A stretch of DNA of 64,000 bases from an uncultured Prevotella sp. Lineage in GTDB: Bacteria > Bacteroidota > Bacteroidia > Bacteroidales > Bacteroidaceae. The position numbers were made by a program, and so were the translations under genes. Location of the stretch: positions 7,828 through 71,827 of the forward strand of contig URQS01000009.1 of assembly GCA_900550035.1 (NCBI GenBank), given 5' to 3'. Shown piece by piece: positions 8,381 through 17,860 of this stretch. How positions within the stretch are numbered: position 1 is the stretch's first letter; every line of letters begins with the position of its first letter. The notes under the pieces were generated by a model. It had not been told where the DNA came from and searched no databases. It saw only the letters and a program-made list of their open reading frames with translations.

Positions 8381-9946
8381 TTACTTAGTAGCTATCTCCA
8401 CTGCTTTTGCCACGATGCGGTTCTGCTCGTTCATTATGCGATAATACTCGTTCATATCCCAGATATCGCGGGCTATGAGAGCCTTCAGCTGCACACTGAG
8501 CATGGGCAGTGTCTTGTCGCATTCGGCCTTCGAGAAGGGTTTGAGCTTCAAGCGTTCGGCCTCGGCAAAGATGCTGTCGGTCATTGCCTGCGGCACCTTG
8601 TAGTTGCGTGCGAAATCGTCGAACGATGTATAGCGAGCCTTCAGCTCTGCGCGGTGCTCGTCGACGTAGCGCAGGGTGGTGTTGATGACAAGCGAGCGTG
8701 CCACAATCTGACGATGCAGAGCTGTGAACTGCGTTGTGTCGAGCGGTACGAAAACGTCGGGCATGATGCCTCCGCCTCCATACACCGTGCGATGACGGCG
8801 CAGTGTCTGACACTTCAGCGAGTCGGCAAAGTGTATCGAGTCTGCCGAGTAGAGCTCGCCATGCTTGTATCGCTTCTCGATGTCCATAGCATAGTCTTCC
8901 TGGTCGCCCTTGGCGTAGGGTTTCTGAATGCATCGACCCGACGGTGTGTAGTAGTGGGCAATGGTGAGGCGTATCATCGAGCCGTCGTCAAACTCGATAG
9001 GGCGCTGCACGAGTCCCTTGCCAAACGAGCGGCGACCTATGATAGTGCCGCGGTCCTGGTCTTGCATTGCACCCGACAATATCTCGGCAGCCGAAGCTGT
9101 ATACTCGTTGACGAGCACGTAGACCTTGCCCTTTGTAAAGCGGCCGTTGCCCGGAGCACGATATTCCATGCGTCGCTGGGCGCGTCCTTCGGTGTAGACG
9201 ATGAGGTCGTTCTTCTGAAGGAACTCCTCAATGATCTTCACCGATGCCTGCAGATAGCCTCCGCCGTTGTCCTGAAGGTCGATGATGAGGTCGCGCATGC
9301 CGTCGGTCTGCAACGAGTCGACAGCCTTCATAAACTCGCCGTAGGTGGTTGCGCCAAACGAGCCGATACGTATGTATCCCAAGTGTGGGCGTATCATGTA
9401 GTAGGCATCAACCGAATATACGGGTATCTTGCCGCGTGTCACGGTGAAGTAGAGCAGTTCGTTGACGCCACGGCGCTTGATGCCGAGCTTTATCTTTGAG
9501 CCACGCGGACCGCGCAGACGTCGCATTATCTCCGAACGTTCCATCTTGACACCCGAAATGGTGGTGTCGGCAACGGTGATGATACGGTCGCCGGCGAGTA
9601 TGCCCACCTTCTCTGACGGGCCTTTCGACACGGGCTGTATGACGAGCAGTGTGTCCTCAACCATGTTGAACTGAATGCCAATGCCGTCGAACGATCCGTT
9701 AAGCGGCTCGTTGAGGGCCTTCGTCTCCTTGGCTGTAGAGTACGACGAGTGGGGGTCGAGTTCCTTCAACATGCCGCGTATGGCATCCTCTACAAGTTTC
9801 TGCTGATTGACCGAGTCGACATACAGTTGCGATATTGCCATCTCAGCCAACTGAAGTTTGCGCAAAGGGTGCTGCTTCTGGGCGTTGGCGCTCGTTCCTG
9901 CCACAAGCGTAAGGAGCAGGACAAGCAAGGTTTTCATGATCTTCAT
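8381..9946 (-). CDS. S41-family C-terminal processing protease with PDZ domain
   Basis: Periplasmic serine protease of the tail-specific (Ctp/Prc) family. From the chosen ATG it has a signal peptide MKIMKTLLVLLLTLVAG ending TSANA. A PDZ domain follows at about residues 85-165 (GIGIQFNMVEDTL, ILAGDRIITV). The S41 domain carries the catalytic Ser in NEYTASAAEI and the general-base Lys in RRSFGKGLVQ, so the Ser-Lys dyad is intact. Upstream in-frame starts exist at 9967 (ATG) and 9970 (TTG), only a few bases past the parE stop; the ATG at 9946 was preferred because it places the signal peptide at the N-terminus. It is the last gene of the GNAT-parE-protease operon. Confidence 0.93.
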   Translation of the reverse strand: MKIMKTLLVLLLTLVAGTSANAQKQHPLRKLQLAEMAISQLYVDSVNQQKLVEDAIRGMLKELDPHSSYSTAKETKALNEPLNGSFDGIGIQFNMVEDTLLVIQPVSKGPSEKVGILAGDRIITVADTTISGVKMERSEIMRRLRGPRGSKIKLGIKRRGVNELLYFTVTRGKIPVYSVDAYYMIRPHLGYIRIGSFGATTYGEFMKAVDSLQTDGMRDLIIDLQDNGGGYLQASVKIIEEFLQKNDLIVYTEGRAQRRMEYRAPGNGRFTKGKVYVLVNEYTASAAEILSGAMQDQDRGTIIGRRSFGKGLVQRPIEFDDGSMIRLTIAHYYTPSGRCIQKPYAKGDQEDYAMDIEKRYKHGELYSADSIHFADSLKCQTLRRHRTVYGGGGIMPDVFVPLDTTQFTALHRQIVARSLVINTTLRYVDEHRAELKARYTSFDDFARNYKVPQAMTDSIFAEAERLKLKPFSKAECDKTLPMLSVQLKALIARDIWDMNEYYRIMNEQNRIVAKAVEIATK

Positions 9947-9972
9947 TTGTTGTTTATTTAGTCGCATCAATG

Positions 9973-11928
9973 TTATTCGCCTGCCAGCGTGTCGTCGTCA
10001 GGCAGGTCTTCCTCCACCACAAGATTGTCGATGATGAAGTTCTGACGTTCCATGGTGTTCTTGCCCATGTAGTATTCGAGGAGCTTCTGCACCTGGTCGG
10101 TCTTGTGCAGCGTGACCTGTTCGAGTCGCATCTCAGGACCGATGAAGTGGGCAAACTCTTCGGGCGAAATCTCGCCGAGACCCTTGAATCGGGTTATCTC
10201 GGGGTCGGGTCCGAGGTCGCGTATTGCCTGCTGGCGCTCCTCGTCGCTATAACAGTAGCGTGTGATGAAGTCGCTCTTCTTCTCCTTTCCGGTCAGTCGG
10301 GCGTCGGCATCGGCTATGGCTTGCTTGTTCTTTATCTTCGTTCGGCGGTTGCGCACGCGGAACAGCGGTGTCTGCAATACGTAGACATGGCCCTTCTTGA
10401 TGAGGTCGGGGAAGAACTGCAGGAAGAATGTGATGATGAGCAGACGTATGTGCATACCGTCTACATCGGCATCGGTAGCCACGATCACCTTGTTGTAACG
10501 CAGAGAGTCCAATCCGTCCTCTATGTCGAGGGCTGCCTGGAGCAGGTTGAACTCCTCATTCTCGTACACCACCTTCTTGGTCAGTCCGTATGAGTTGAGG
10601 GGTTTGCCTCGCAGCGAGAATACCGCCTGGGTGTTGACGTCGCGGCTCTTGGTGATCGATCCGCTCGCCGAGTCGCCCTCGGTGATGAATATGCTCGACT
10701 CTTCCTTGCGCTCGTTCTTGGCGTCGGAGTAGTGTATGCGGCAGTCGCGCAGCTTGCGGTTGTGCAGATTGGCCTTCTTGGCACGCTCACGGGCGAGCTT
10801 TGTCACGCCAGCCATTGCCTTGCGCTCACGCTCACTCTCGGTTATCTTCTGCTGCATCACCTCTGCCACGTCGGCATGTATGTGCAGATAGTTGTCCACT
10901 TCGAGCTTCACGAAGTCGCCTACATACTTGTTGATGCTTTCGCCTTCGGGTGCCATCTGCAGCGAACCGAGCTTAATCTTGGTCTGACTCTCAAACATCG
11001 GTTCCTCAACATTGATGGCTATGGCTGCAACCAGACCGTTGCGAATGTCGGTGAACTCATAGTTCTTGCCGAAAAAGTCCTTGATAGTACGGGCTATGTG
11101 CTCCTTGAACGCGCTCTGATGAGTACCGCCCTGAGTGGTATGCTGTCCGTTGACAAACGAGTGATACTCCTCGCCATACTGATTGGTATGAGTGAAGGCT
11201 ATCTCTATGTCCTCACCCTTCATGTGAATGATAGGATAGAGGGGATCGACGGTCATTGTGTCGGTGAGCAAGTCGGCCAGGCCGTTGCGCGAAAGGATGC
11301 GATGGCCGTTGTACATGATGGTTAGCCCCGTGTTGAGATAGGTGTAGTTGCGGAGCATTGTCTCCACGATGTCGTCGTGGAAGGAGTAGCCCGTGAACAA
11401 TGTCGGGTCGGGCTCGAAGAAGATGAAGGTTCCGTTCTCGTCGGCAGTGTCCTCGGTCTGGTCGCTCATGAGGTTGCCGCGCTCAAACTTAAGCGCTCTT
11501 ACCACTCCGTCGCGATACGACCTCACCTCGAAATGAGCGCTCAATGCGTTGACCGCCTTGACACCAACGCCGTTCAGTCCGACGCTCTTCTTGAACGCCT
11601 TCGAGTCGTACTTGCCTCCGGTATTGAGCACCGATACAGCCTCGACGAGCTTACCCTGGGGTATGCCGCGGCCGTAGTCGCGCACCGAAACACGCAGACG
11701 GTCGTCGACATCGATTTCGATGCGACGACCGGCATTCATCTTGAACTCGTCGATAGAGTTGTCGACAACCTCCTTGAGCAGCACATATATGCCGTCCTCA
11801 GGCAGGTTGCCGTCGCCCAAGCGTCCGATGTACATACCGGGACGGGTACGCACATGCTCCATATCGGACAGGTGGCGTATGTTGTCGTCGGTATATTGGA
11901 CTGTTGGCTGTATGATTTCTTCTTCCAT
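9973..11928 (-). CDS. parE: DNA topoisomerase IV subunit B
   Basis: ATPase subunit of a type IIA topoisomerase that separates daughter chromosomes, paired with ParC (not in this window). 651 residues. The GHKL ATPase domain has [10 protein letters not shown] near residue 52 and [10 protein letters not shown] near residue 82. Transducer and TOPRIM domains follow, with EGDSASGS near residue 414 and the metal-binding DADVDGMH near residue 483. The length and the absence of the long GyrB C-terminal insert favour ParE over GyrB. The start ATG overlaps the stop of the upstream GNAT gene (TAATG). Confidence 0.93.
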   Translation of the reverse strand: MEEEIIQPTVQYTDDNIRHLSDMEHVRTRPGMYIGRLGDGNLPEDGIYVLLKEVVDNSIDEFKMNAGRRIEIDVDDRLRVSVRDYGRGIPQGKLVEAVSVLNTGGKYDSKAFKKSVGLNGVGVKAVNALSAHFEVRSYRDGVVRALKFERGNLMSDQTEDTADENGTFIFFEPDPTLFTGYSFHDDIVETMLRNYTYLNTGLTIMYNGHRILSRNGLADLLTDTMTVDPLYPIIHMKGEDIEIAFTHTNQYGEEYHSFVNGQHTTQGGTHQSAFKEHIARTIKDFFGKNYEFTDIRNGLVAAIAINVEEPMFESQTKIKLGSLQMAPEGESINKYVGDFVKLEVDNYLHIHADVAEVMQQKITESERERKAMAGVTKLARERAKKANLHNRKLRDCRIHYSDAKNERKEESSIFITEGDSASGSITKSRDVNTQAVFSLRGKPLNSYGLTKKVVYENEEFNLLQAALDIEDGLDSLRYNKVIVATDADVDGMHIRLLIITFFLQFFPDLIKKGHVYVLQTPLFRVRNRRTKIKNKQAIADADARLTGKEKKSDFITRYCYSDEERQQAIRDLGPDPEITRFKGLGEISPEEFAHFIGPEMRLEQVTLHKTDQVQKLLEYYMGKNTMERQNFIIDNLVVEEDLPDDDTLAGE

Positions 11929-13076
11929 TACTTTATATCTTTCTTATAGCACTTGCGGCGTTTGTGGCAGACACATTCAAAATCGCCCCACTGACCCTGC
12001 ACGTTCTCGTTGCTCTCAAGCTCCACCTGCGACTCGCCCCACTCGAATCCGTACTTCTGATAGCGTGGAATGAGGTCGGAGAAGAGCAGCGCGTTGGCTC
12101 CCTTTGAGCGATATTCGGGCAGCACGCCGACAAGCAGTAGGTCGACGATGTTGGTCTTGTGGCGCTTGATGGCACGCAAAACGTGTATCCATCCGAACGG
12201 GAACAGACGTCCACGCTTGCACTTGCGCAGGGCATAGGCAAGCGAAGGGATAGTGATACCAACTCCTACGAGCTTGTTGTCGGCACTTGCGTCCTCGATG
12301 AGTGTGATGAGGCTGAGGTCGGCAAGGGGGAAGTACATGTTGATGTACTGGTCGATCTGGCGGTCGGTGAGCTGTGAGAAGCCGTAAAGGTCGGCGTATG
12401 TGGTGTTGATAAGTTCGAATATCTTGCGTCCGTATCCGCCCTCGAAGATATCCTTCTTAGTCACCTTCTTCACGCGGAGGTTGTATCGGCGCTGTATCAT
12501 CTTTGCCAGCTTGGCGTGGCGGTCGGGCATTGTTTCGGGCACAAGAATCTTGTACTCTACATATTTATTGTCTACAATCCATCCCTCCTGTGCCTCAATG
12601 TGCTCGGGATAGTATGGATAGTTGTAAATGGTAGCCATTGTTCCGAGCTGGTCGAAACCTTCGGTGAGCATGCCTTCGGGGTCCATATCGGTGAAACCGA
12701 GCGGTCCTACCACTTCAGTCATGCCGTGTGAGCGTCCGTAATCTTCAACGGCTTTCAATAAAGCTGCCGAAACTTCACGGTCGTCGACGAAGTCTATCCA
12801 TCCGAAACGAACCGACTTGCGGTTCCAACGTTCGTTGGCGCGGTTGTTGATGATGGCTGCCACACGTCCCACGAGGCGTCCATCCTTGTAAGCCATATAA
12901 TATTCGGCATCGCAAAACTCGAATGCTGCATTCTTGTCCTTGCGCAGGGTGTTCACCTCATCGGTGTAGAGATTGGGCACATCGTATTCGTTGCCCTCAT
13001 AAAGGTCATAATGAAAATCAATGAAAGTTTGGAGGTCGCGGCGCGACTCAACCTTACGAATTTCTACTGCTGACAT
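11928..13076 (-). CDS. GNAT-family N-acetyltransferase-like protein
   Basis: 382 residues, soluble, no signal peptide. The N-terminal half ([31 protein letters not shown]) and the C-terminal part ([34 protein letters not shown]) both look like acetyltransferase folds, with the second resembling the acetyl-CoA-binding motif. The acceptor substrate is unknown; this is a conserved Bacteroidetes type of protein. It heads an apparent operon with parE and the S41 protease, and its stop overlaps the parE start by one base, which implies coupled translation. Confidence 0.8.
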   Translation of the reverse strand: MSAVEIRKVESRRDLQTFIDFHYDLYEGNEYDVPNLYTDEVNTLRKDKNAAFEFCDAEYYMAYKDGRLVGRVAAIINNRANERWNRKSVRFGWIDFVDDREVSAALLKAVEDYGRSHGMTEVVGPLGFTDMDPEGMLTEGFDQLGTMATIYNYPYYPEHIEAQEGWIVDNKYVEYKILVPETMPDRHAKLAKMIQRRYNLRVKKVTKKDIFEGGYGRKIFELINTTYADLYGFSQLTDRQIDQYINMYFPLADLSLITLIEDASADNKLVGVGITIPSLAYALRKCKRGRLFPFGWIHVLRAIKRHKTNIVDLLLVGVLPEYRSKGANALLFSDLIPRYQKYGFEWGESQVELESNENVQGQWGDFECVCHKRRKCYKKDIK

Positions 13077-13177
13077 CTATTCTATTCTGTTTTGTTATAT
13101 AACTCTGAAAAAGCGCGCCCGTATTGACCTTCAGGAGGGCGCAACTTGTTAATTCAATACACTTAGTGTTAAGAATG

Positions 13178-13185
13178 CAAAAGTA
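13178..13185 (-). promoter_or_regulatory. Bacteroidetes -7 box for the GNAT-parE operon
   Basis: The minus strand reads TACTTTTG (TAnnTTTG). The implied leader is about 95 bases and includes a 6-bp GC stem (GCGCCC/GGGCGC) around 13110-13136. The -33 element is not clear. Confidence 0.4.
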
Positions 13186-13236
13186 CAGAAAAAAGGCTAA
13201 ACGAAAGAATATCAGCGGAATATTTATAATTATTTA

Positions 13237-13290
13237 CGTTTCGCAAAGCTACGAAACGAGTTTTACTTCTTTGACTGACAAAGAAGTAAA
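13237..13290. repeat. Two tandem hairpins after the thioesterase gene
   Basis: The first hairpin has arms CGTTTCG/CGAAACG at 13237-13243 and 13252-13258. The second is a 12-bp perfect stem (TTTACTTCTTTG and its complement) at 13262-13273 and 13279-13290 with a 5-base loop. They probably end the thioesterase transcript, though no T-run follows. Confidence 0.55.
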
Positions 13291-13303
13291 CGGGCAAGAG
13301 GGT

Positions 13304-13359
13304 TGTATCAAAATGGGAGTTAAATCTTCTTGAATTTCCTACACTTCCATTTTGACACA
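13304..13359. repeat. Minimal relic of the 175-bp MITE-like family
   Basis: A 56-bp inverted repeat whose ends (TGTATCAAAATGGGAGT and the complement of ACTTCCATTTTGACACA) agree at 15 of 17 positions. The left arm closely matches the end of the element at 17861-18035, so this looks like a collapsed copy with almost no interior. Confidence 0.55.
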
Positions 13360-13365
13360 TACTCT

Positions 13366-13770
13366 TTATATAAATCCGAAGGCTCGGTCGTAGTCTTCGC
13401 TGTTGCCCAGTCGACCGTTGATGAGGCATACCAGTTCGACTGTAGCGCGCAGGCAGAGGCGGTTGTCGGCCTTGCGGAAGATGTCCTGATTGAAGATGTA
13501 GCGCAAACCTTCCTTGCGTATGCCAAGCTTAGAGACGAAGACGTCGTCGCTGCGCAGCGGGGTCTTATACTGAAGGTTCATTCGAGCCACTACGGGGTCG
13601 ATGCCTTTCTCGTGCAACTTGGCAAAGCTCACGCCGAGCGACTGCAGATACAGATGGCGTGTGTGTTCGGTATAATGCAGATAGTTGGCATTGTTGACAA
13701 TGCCCTGGATGTCGCACTCATAGTCGCGCACTTCCATTTCGGTTTCAAAAACGTATTCCATATATTCCAA
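13366..13770 (-). CDS. Acyl-CoA thioesterase, 4HBT (hotdog) family
   Basis: 134 residues, single hotdog domain. The N-terminal motif VRDYECDIQGIVNNANYLHY carries the catalytic-type Asp and the NNxNY segment seen in YbgC/FadM-type thioesterases. ARMNLQYKTPLRSDD follows near residue 67. The family hydrolyses acyl-CoA (or 4-hydroxybenzoyl-CoA) thioesters; the chain-length preference cannot be read from sequence. It is the most distal gene of the dapB-lepB-wbqC run, 124 bp after wbqC, with a GC-rich repeat in the gap, so it may have weaker linkage to that operon. Confidence 0.86.
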   Translation of the reverse strand: MEYMEYVFETEMEVRDYECDIQGIVNNANYLHYTEHTRHLYLQSLGVSFAKLHEKGIDPVVARMNLQYKTPLRSDDVFVSKLGIRKEGLRYIFNQDIFRKADNRLCLRATVELVCLINGRLGNSEDYDRAFGFI

Positions 13771-13772
13771 AT

Positions 13773-13818
13773 AAAGCCCTACCCCCAGCCCCTCCCCAGC
13801 AGGGAGGGGAGTGGTATG
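13773..13818. repeat. GC-rich dispersed palindrome, copy 1
   Basis: Consensus of the family is CCTACCCCCGGCCCCTCCC then a short spacer and GGGAGGGGAGTGNTATG. The CCCCTCCC/GGGAGGGG arms form a strong hairpin. Six copies occur in this window, all beside genes rather than inside conserved domains. Confidence 0.75.
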
Positions 13819-13894
13819 TACGGACTATACATATTATTATGTTAGTTTATTCAGCTTATCAGTTGGAGTTTTTCTGCTTATCTGTTAGCTTGTT

Positions 13895-14644
13895 CTACAG
13901 ATAGAAAATTCCTTCGGGTCCTTCGTTCATGAGCAGGTCGAGCGCCGACATGTTGGGCTGGAACCCCTGACGCAGCGTGTGCACCTGATAGTACTGGCGC
14001 GGAGTGAAGTCGGCATCGGGCAAAGGACGCTTCGGACGGATAGCGTCGCGGAAGTCGTCGACGCGCACTTCTGCCCCACCCTCGCTGCTTAGCCGGGCTT
14101 GCAAAGCCTCAGCGTCGATGTATTCGTCAGACAACTGCACGTTGGGCTGAACGTCGAGGAGCTCGCAAAGCTTATGGGTTATCGCCATATTGAAGTCGAC
14201 GAGATACTCCCACTTGCGCTCGAAGAACGGACGTATGTCGTCTTCGTAATACACAAAGAACGGACTCTCGCCGTAAGCCGACACTATTGCGTTCCAATGC
14301 TGGTGGCGCCACTCGCCATGGTCGCTTATACGGATGTCGCACATGGGGCATTTTGCTCCCTCGTAGCGTTCGATAGGCACGGTGAGCGCCTGCACTCCGT
14401 TGGCTGTTGCAATGAGGCAACGGTTGCGATAGGTCTGCTTGCAGAAGTTGTCGTGCTGCTCTACAATCACTCGCCCATAACGATGGAGCTTCTGCATCCA
14501 TTGGATGGGAGGGAAGTAGGAGGAGGATAAAAGAGATAGAAGCCCCACCCCCGGCCCCTCCCCCGTAGGGAGGGGAGTGATATGCTGTGCTGCTTGAGAG
14601 CTATTTAATGATTGGGAGTTATTTGATACTTGAGAGTTATTCAT
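13895..14644 (-). CDS. WbqC-like family protein, N-terminus extended by a repeat
   Basis: The conserved part begins YFPPIQWMQKLHRYGR and contains VEQHDNFCKQTYRNRC and ISDHGEWRHQHWNAI. This is the WbqC-like family, often found in surface-polysaccharide contexts but of uncertain chemistry. The ATG at 14644 lies 6 bp after the lepB stop, but its first 40 or so residues are low-complexity and include HITPLPTGEGPGVGLL, which is the translation of the GC-rich palindrome at 14541-14584. The real start could be a later codon, such as GTG near 14544; family members usually begin directly before the YFPPIQ-like segment. It follows dapB and lepB as a conserved-looking operon. Confidence 0.82.
   Translation of the reverse strand: MNNSQVSNNSQSLNSSQAAQHITPLPTGEGPGVGLLSLLSSSYFPPIQWMQKLHRYGRVIVEQHDNFCKQTYRNRCLIATANGVQALTVPIERYEGAKCPMCDIRISDHGEWRHQHWNAIVSAYGESPFFVYYEDDIRPFFERKWEYLVDFNMAITHKLCELLDVQPNVQLSDEYIDAEALQARLSSEGGAEVRVDDFRDAIRPKRPLPDADFTPRQYYQVHTLRQGFQPNMSALDLLMNEGPEGIFYL
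14541..14584. repeat. GC-rich dispersed palindrome, copy 2 (inside the 5' end of wbqC)
   Basis: Same unit as copy 1. It is read in frame as PLPTGEGPGVGL if the ATG at 14644 is used. Confidence 0.75.
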
Positions 14645-14650
14645 TCAATA

Positions 14651-16105
14651 TTACTTAATATTATCCACCAATCTGAACAATCTGCTCCATCGTATTCCCG
14701 AGAATCCGCCGTGATCGGGGTCGTGGCTCCACCAGATGAATATCGGCTTGCCCACGATATGGTCTTCGGGCACGAAGCCCCAGTAGCGTGAGTCGAGCGA
14801 GTTGTGGCGGTTGTCGCCCATCATCCAGTAGTAGTCCATACGGAATGTGTACGACTTAGCTTCCTTGCCGTTGATGTATATCTTGCCGTTCTTTACCACG
14901 AGGTCGTTGCCTTCATACACACGTATCGGGCGCTCGTATATGGCTATGTTGTCCATTGTGAGCTTAAGTGTGGCTCCACGCTTCGGAATCCAGACCGGAC
15001 CGTAGTTGTCGCGTGTCCAACCGGTGTTGCCGTTGAGCGGATAGATGTCCCACTGTGTGGGGTCATTGACAAACGTGACGCTCTCCACAACGTCCTTGCG
15101 GGCCTTCAGAGCCTTTACAGAGGCGTTGGTCAGAGGCAGATAGCCGGCAGAGTTAAGGCTGGCTATGTCCTCCATAGAGATGCCGAGCTGGTCGATAAGT
15201 TCGAGCGGCATCTGCGCCTTCAGCTTCACGTAGTAAGAGTACTGCACGTTGTCGGGCTCCTTGTTAGCCTTGCCGTCGGTGTAGATGATGTGGTTCTTTA
15301 TCTGCAAAGTCTGTCCGGGCAGACCCACACAGCGCTTCACGTAGTTCTCGCGGCGGTCGACGGGTCGGCTCGTCACGGTGCCGTAGGTAGACGGATTGGC
15401 GTCGATGATGCGACGGCCGTCGGCATACAGCTGTGCGAAGAAGTCGCGCTGCTGCTGGCGTGGCATCTGCGAGAGGTTGGGCAGATAGCCTCCGTGCTGC
15501 TCGGCATAGGCACCCTCGCCCAGTCCGTAGGCAAGACGATAGAAGTCCTGTGCCTGATACTGGTCGGCTGTGCAGAGCGAATCGCCTGCGGGATAGTTGA
15601 ATACTACGATGTCGTTCTGCTGAACTGTGCCCAGTCCCTTGGCACGCTCATATCCCCACTGTGGCCAGCTGATGTACGACTGGCATTCGAATACGGGCAG
15701 CGTGTGCTGTGTCAGAGGCATGGTGAGGGGAGTCTGCGGCTTGCGCGGACCGTAGCTTACCTTCGACACGAACAGATAGTCGCCCGTGAGGAGCGACTTC
15801 TCGAGCGACGACGAGGGAATGACGTAGTTCTGGAAGAAGAACAGATTGATGAAGTATACGGCTACGAGGGCGAACACGAGGGCGTCTACCCACGACATGA
15901 TGAATCGGGTGGCGTCGTTGTCCGACTCGCGCCACCACTGCCAGCGTATCTTCTTTGTGATGTACACGTCGAATATGAATGGCAGGACGAGCAGTCCCCA
16001 CCAGCTCTTCACCCAATAGAGGAAGAGCAGATAAAGTATCGTCACTACTGTGAACTTGGCCCATTGCACACGCGGATTGAGGGCTTTCTTTTCTTTGTTG
16101 GTCAT
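14651..16105 (-). CDS. lepB: Signal peptidase I, long Bacteroidetes form
   Basis: Membrane serine protease that removes signal peptides from exported proteins. 484 residues. Hydrophobic segments lie at about 15-47 and 72-91. The catalytic Ser is in VIPSSSLEKSLLTGDY (about S100) and the catalytic Lys in ENYVKRCVGLPGQ (about K257). The conserved box GDNRHNSLDSRYWG lies near residue 437. About 150 residues separate the Ser and Lys boxes, and further extra sequence precedes the GDNR box, a feature of the long form of this phylum. It is 29 bp downstream of dapB and 6 bp upstream of the wbqC start. Confidence 0.95.
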   Translation of the reverse strand: MTNKEKKALNPRVQWAKFTVVTILYLLFLYWVKSWWGLLVLPFIFDVYITKKIRWQWWRESDNDATRFIMSWVDALVFALVAVYFINLFFFQNYVIPSSSLEKSLLTGDYLFVSKVSYGPRKPQTPLTMPLTQHTLPVFECQSYISWPQWGYERAKGLGTVQQNDIVVFNYPAGDSLCTADQYQAQDFYRLAYGLGEGAYAEQHGGYLPNLSQMPRQQQRDFFAQLYADGRRIIDANPSTYGTVTSRPVDRRENYVKRCVGLPGQTLQIKNHIIYTDGKANKEPDNVQYSYYVKLKAQMPLELIDQLGISMEDIASLNSAGYLPLTNASVKALKARKDVVESVTFVNDPTQWDIYPLNGNTGWTRDNYGPVWIPKRGATLKLTMDNIAIYERPIRVYEGNDLVVKNGKIYINGKEAKSYTFRMDYYWMMGDNRHNSLDSRYWGFVPEDHIVGKPIFIWWSHDPDHGGFSGIRWSRLFRLVDNIK

Positions 16106-16134
16106 TGCTGTATTTTGTTAGAGCATGTAGAGGG

Positions 16135-16890
16135 TTAGAACTTGAACAGATCCTTTGTAGTGAGCAGACCCTCGTGGTCTTTGGTATACTCGGCTGCGAG
16201 CACTGCTCCGAGGGCGAATCCCTTGCGCGAGTGGGCATCGTGGGTGATGGTGATGCAATCGGCGTCGCTGTCGTAGATTACGCTGTGTATGCCGGGCACT
16301 TCGTCGCGGCGTATGCTTTCAATCGCCAGCTCGCTTGGGGCGCACTCGTTGGTGCCCTCTACGGTGCCGTCGGCGAGGTGCTGCTCGCCCTTCACCCATG
16401 CAGTCTTGCGGTCGAGGTCGGCTACTATCTCCTCAGCCAGAGTGATGGCTGTGCCGCTCGGTGCGTCGAGCTTGTGGATATGGTGGGTCTCCTCCATGCG
16501 CACGTCATACTGGGCGAACTGGTTCATTATCTTTGCCAGATAGCGGTTGACGGCAGAGAATATTGCTACTCCGATTGAGAAGTTGCTTGCCCAGAACAGT
16601 GTCTTGCCCTCCTCGGTGCACATACGGCGCACGTCTGCCTCGTGATCGTTCATCCATCCGGTAGAACCGCTTACTACCTTGACACCTGCCTTCCACGCAC
16701 GCAGATAGTTGCCGTAAGCTGCTGAGGGCGCTGTGAACTCGATTGCCACGTCCGCCGAAGCGAACTCGGGTGAGTCGAAGTCCTGCTGGTTGTCTAAATC
16801 GATGATGCTTACAATGTTATGTCCACGCTCCTTGCATATCTGCTCAATCATACGGCCCATCTTGCCGTATCCTATTAGTGCTATGTTCAT
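16135..16890 (-). CDS. dapB: 4-hydroxy-tetrahydrodipicolinate reductase
   Basis: NAD(P)H-dependent reductase of the diaminopimelate/lysine pathway, supplying DAP for peptidoglycan. 251 residues, full length. The nucleotide-binding loop is GYGKMGR at residues 8-14, STGW lies near residue 96, and the catalytic and substrate region ETHHIHKLDAPSGTA lies near residue 143. It is the first gene of the dapB-lepB-wbqC run and has a TAnnTTTG -7 box upstream. Confidence 0.96.
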   Translation of the reverse strand: MNIALIGYGKMGRMIEQICKERGHNIVSIIDLDNQQDFDSPEFASADVAIEFTAPSAAYGNYLRAWKAGVKVVSGSTGWMNDHEADVRRMCTEEGKTLFWASNFSIGVAIFSAVNRYLAKIMNQFAQYDVRMEETHHIHKLDAPSGTAITLAEEIVADLDRKTAWVKGEQHLADGTVEGTNECAPSELAIESIRRDEVPGIHSVIYDSDADCITITHDAHSRKGFALGAVLAAEYTKDHEGLLTTKDLFKF

Positions 16891-16962
16891 TGTTTGTGAT
16901 GTTTATATTGTTACTATATCGTTGTTATATCCTGTTTGATGCCTATAAGGCAATAATTGTTG

Positions 16963-16970
16963 CAAAGTTA
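16963..16970 (-). promoter_or_regulatory. Bacteroidetes -7 box for the dapB operon
   Basis: The minus strand reads TAACTTTG, about 73 bases before the dapB start. The -33 position is not clearly TTTG. Confidence 0.45.
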
Positions 16971-17102
16971 AGCAAAAAGGTTGGTTAACATTAATATGTG
17001 GCGAAATTTTAGGTTTTTATAAATATTGAAGGGATGAAAGGAAGGTAAGCGTATCCGCGATGCAGCCTTGTCCATATTTTTTTATCTCTTTACCTTTGCT
17101 GC

Positions 17103-17342
17103 GTGAATAAAAAATCTAATTCCCGAAGAAACTCACTTTTCTTCGGGTCGCATACTGGTGCCAAACGGGCAGCCATGTTCTATTCGCTGGCATGCTCCTG
17201 CAGACTGCAAGGTATTAACTTCTTTGAATATATATCTGATGTCATCAACAAAGCTGCAGCACTGCCACCAAGAACACCGCTAAGTAAGTACCGGGAATTG
17301 CTGCCGGACAAATGGAAACAAAAAAATATCGCTCAAGGATAA
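17103..17342 (+). pseudogene. IS66 transposase C-terminal remnant, copy 1
   Basis: 79 codons. The segment FFGSHTGAKRAAMFYSL, followed by CRLQGINFFEYISDV and KYRELLPDKWKQ, matches the C-terminal domain of IS66 TnpC transposases. The DDE catalytic core and the accessory tnpA/tnpB genes are absent, so it cannot transpose alone. The GTG start is only the first start-like codon after the deletion point. Confidence 0.8.
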
Positions 17343-17364
17343 AAACTTGAGCGATATTTTTTTG
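17321..17364 (+). terminator. Terminator of the IS66 remnant, copy 1
   Basis: A 13-bp perfect stem (17325-17337 with 17347-17359), preceded by an A-run and followed by a T-run, so it can act on both strands. The transposase stop lies in its loop. Confidence 0.85.
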
Positions 17365-17419
17365 ACGTGTATATACTAGCATCGCGGATACGTTGTCTCA
17401 CAAGGATGCTTGCCACCCA

Positions 17420-17860
17420 TTATCGAACAGCAACTTTCTTCACGCTACCATCGCTATACTTCACGATATTCAATCCCTTGGTTGGAGCAGACAATCGCTG
17501 ACCATTTACTGAATAGCGAACTACCTCCTCAACATCAGTAGAGATTGTAGTCTTGTCGATGCCTGTTGCATCGAATTCTACTATGTTCTCAAAGTAGTTG
17601 CCAAAGTCAGAGAGCCAGTAATCAGAATAAGTTCCCATTGGTACATAAAGTGTGCATTTCTTGGCATCAACTCCTGTGAATTCATCTCTACCTATTTTTG
17701 GTACTATCTCTGCATATACATAAATAGAAGTTAATCCGCTACAGCCCTTGAATGCGCCTTCGCTTATCTCGGTAATACCAGCAGGAAGGGTTAAACTCGT
17801 TAATCTGTAACAGTCCATGAATGCGTACCAGCCTATTACATCATTAGAAGTATAATAATC
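17420..17860 (-). pseudogene. C-terminal part of a BspA-type LRR protein gene cut by a MITE
   Basis: The reading frame is open from the edge of the 175-bp element (DYYTSNDVIGWYAFMDCY) to the stop. It holds BspA/LRR_5 repeats (LTLPAGITEISEGAFKGC) and a C-terminal tail with RYSVNGQRLSAPTKGLNIVK ending VKKVAVR. Such tails are common at the end of Prevotella surface proteins and may be sorting signals (inference). It has no start of its own; the N-terminal part of the same gene lies at 18034-18360. Confidence 0.82.

Larger units (their letters stand above)
17045..17393 (+). mobile_element. IS66-family derived non-autonomous element, copy 1
   Basis: About 349 bp. The left end is GTAAGCGTATCCGCGATGC, which begins with the GTAA typical of IS66 termini. 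The right end keeps GCATCGCGGATACG but then diverges, so the last five bases are lost. Inside are only the last 60 or so codons of an IS66 transposase and its terminator. Copy 2 at 20166-20519 is in the same orientation and roughly 95% identical by eye. The two flank about 2.8 kb of accessory DNA. No direct target duplication was found. Confidence 0.8.

Noticed and set aside
14804..16138. 444-codon plus-strand frame opposite lepB
   Set aside because: lepB has complete catalytic motifs and operon context; the opposite frame has no recognisable domain.
17103..17342. Independent small genes encoding 79-residue proteins (also 20224-20463)
   Set aside because: They match the C-terminal end of IS66 transposases inside elements with terminal inverted repeats; the GTG start is accidental.
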